From Tepidamorphaceae bacterium (GTDB taxonomy: Bacteria > Pseudomonadota > Alphaproteobacteria > Rhizobiales > Tepidamorphaceae): 64,000 nt of DNA. This document shows, one piece after another, positions 63,208-64,000 of the stretch. The stretch covers positions 34,027-98,026 of the forward strand of contig JANQNT010000003.1 of NCBI GenBank assembly GCA_028279445.1, given 5' to 3'. The stretch's first letter is position 1. Every line of letters starts with the position of its first letter. Below the pieces are notes generated by a model. It was not told the DNA's origin. It was given only the letters and a program-made list of their open reading frames with translations, and ran no database searches. Made by a program: the position numbers and the translations under genes.

Positions 63208-63903
63208 CTAATACCTGCGGAACAGCCCGGTCAGCCGGCCCTGGATCTGGACCCGGTCCGGGCCGAAGATGCGGGTCTCGTAGGTGGGATTGGCCGCTTC
63301 CAGCGCGATCGAGGCACCCTTGCGGCGGAAGCGCTTCAGGGTCGCTTCCTCCTTGTCCACCAGCGCCACGACGATCTCACCGGAATCCGCGGTGTCCGAC
63401 TTGCGGATCACCACGGTGTCGCCGTCGAGAATGCCGGCATCGATCATTGAATCGCCGCGCACTTCGAGCGCGAAGTGATCACCCCCGGCGAGCATGTCGG
63501 CAGGCACCGAGATGGTGTGGGAGTGATTCTGGATCGCCGAGATCGGCGTGCCGGCTGCAATCCGGCCCATCACCGGCACGGCGATGGTCTCGGTCGTCTC
63601 GGTGGGTTGCGCGGGTCCCTTGCCAAGCCCGCCCTCGACCACGTTGGGCGAGAAGCCACGCCCGCGCGGCGCCATGCCAGGCGCAATCGCCTCGGGCAGC
63701 TTGACGATCTCCAGGGCACGGGCGCGGTGGGGCAGACGGCGGATGAAGCCGCGCTCCTCAAGTGCGGTAATCAGCCGGTGAATGCCGGACTTGGAGCGCA
63801 GATCCAGCGCCTCCTTCATCTCGTCGAAGGAGGGGGGAACGCCGGATTCCTTCAACCGCTCATGGATGAACAACAACAGTTCCCGCTGCTTGCGCGTCAA
63901 CAT
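63208..63903 (-). CDS. lexA: LexA SOS repressor
   Basis: Repressor of DNA-damage genes that self-cleaves on RecA filaments. 231 residues: N-terminal winged helix ([21 protein letters not shown], recognition helix around [16 protein letters not shown]), a longer linker than in E. coli, cleavage site Ala117-Gly118 (GRIAAGTP), and the Ser152 (GDSMID) / Lys190 (ATLKRF) dyad. This type binds GTTC-N7-GTTC. The gene ends 13 bp from the comEC stop, convergent. Confidence 0.96.
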   Translation of the reverse strand: MLTRKQRELLLFIHERLKESGVPPSFDEMKEALDLRSKSGIHRLITALEERGFIRRLPHRARALEIVKLPEAIAPGMAPRGRGFSPNVVEGGLGKGPAQPTETTETIAVPVMGRIAAGTPISAIQNHSHTISVPADMLAGGDHFALEVRGDSMIDAGILDGDTVVIRKSDTADSGEIVVALVDKEEATLKRFRRKGASIALEAANPTYETRIFGPDRVQIQGRLTGLFRRY

Positions 63904-63968
63904 GGCTCGCGATCCCCTGTTCCAATGCCCATCTGTTCAAGACCCCATCTCATCGAAATCCGCCGACA

Positions 63969-64000
63969 TCACACCCTCTTAAAGGGCATGATCCGATCCC
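63969..64000 (-). CDS. C-terminal end of an upstream gene, possibly moeA (partial)
   Basis: A minus-strand frame entering from the right edge ends at a TGA at 63969-63971 and reads DRIMPFKRV. Molybdopterin molybdenumtransferase MoeA ends in a similar V-x-(F/V)-(L/M)-P-F pattern, and moeA precedes lexA in many alphaproteobacteria. Nine residues are too few for a firm call. Confidence 0.35.
   Translation of the reverse strand, partial: DRIMPFKRV

Overview
This window is a chromosomal core segment of a high-GC Gram-negative bacterium, almost certainly an alphaproteobacterium. The evidence is gene order: glnB before glnA, clpP-clpX-lon-hupB followed by tRNAs, a long nuoA-N operon running into birA-rnj-mce-DUF1467-proS-lolC-lolD, dnaE, rpsB-tsf-pyrH-frr-uppS-cdsA-dxr-rseP-bamA-lpxD-fabZ-lpxA-lpxI-lpxB, then gltA, gltX, comEC and lexA. 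The order looks most like Hyphomicrobiales (Rhizobiales) and relatives; I cannot name a genus from sequence alone.

Layout. 1-562 (minus): start of glnA and the PII gene glnB, with a convincing sigma-54 promoter. 842-9763 (plus): NAD(P)HX repair enzyme, tRNA-Leu, trigger factor, ClpP, ClpX, Lon and HU, a protein-folding and proteolysis block. 9908-10216: tRNA-Val and tRNA-Asp. 10385-14154: an accessory stretch between tRNA-Asp and the nuo operon (Lrp-type regulator, universal stress protein, alanine/glycine:sodium symporter, TPR methyltransferase). 14434-30210: complete 14-subunit complex I, with two extra genes (a two-helix membrane protein after nuoD and a helix-hairpin-helix protein after nuoF) and a 272-bp inverted-repeat element between nuoI and nuoJ. 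30220-37215: biotin ligase, RNase J, methylmalonyl-CoA epimerase, DUF1467, ProRS and the Lol lipoprotein export ABC transporter. 37216-38400: a more A/T-rich island with a Fic protein and its small partner. 38640-49000: replicase dnaE, then translation, isoprenoid and phospholipid genes. 49243-57769: envelope biogenesis (RseP, BamA, lipid A enzymes). 57803 to the end: citrate synthase, GluRS, ComEC, LexA and what may be the tail of moeA.

Most of the window is housekeeping, but several items do not fit a routine annotation. (1) A perfect alphaproteobacterial SOS box (GAAC-N7-GAAC) sits 49 bp before a 38-codon ORF for a one-helix membrane peptide, just upstream of dnaE; this resembles the logic of the Caulobacter SOS division inhibitor SidA. 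(2) The same helix-hairpin-helix domain ends both an extra nuo-operon protein and an extended ribosomal protein S2. (3) A minus-strand promoter and a textbook minus-strand terminator bracket a region of about 215 nt before proS with no minus-strand gene, a candidate small RNA. (4) A structured MITE-like element lies inside the nuo operon. (5) lpxI has no ATG, GTG or usable TTG start and probably starts at CTG. All assignments are by reading motifs and gene order; no searches were run.
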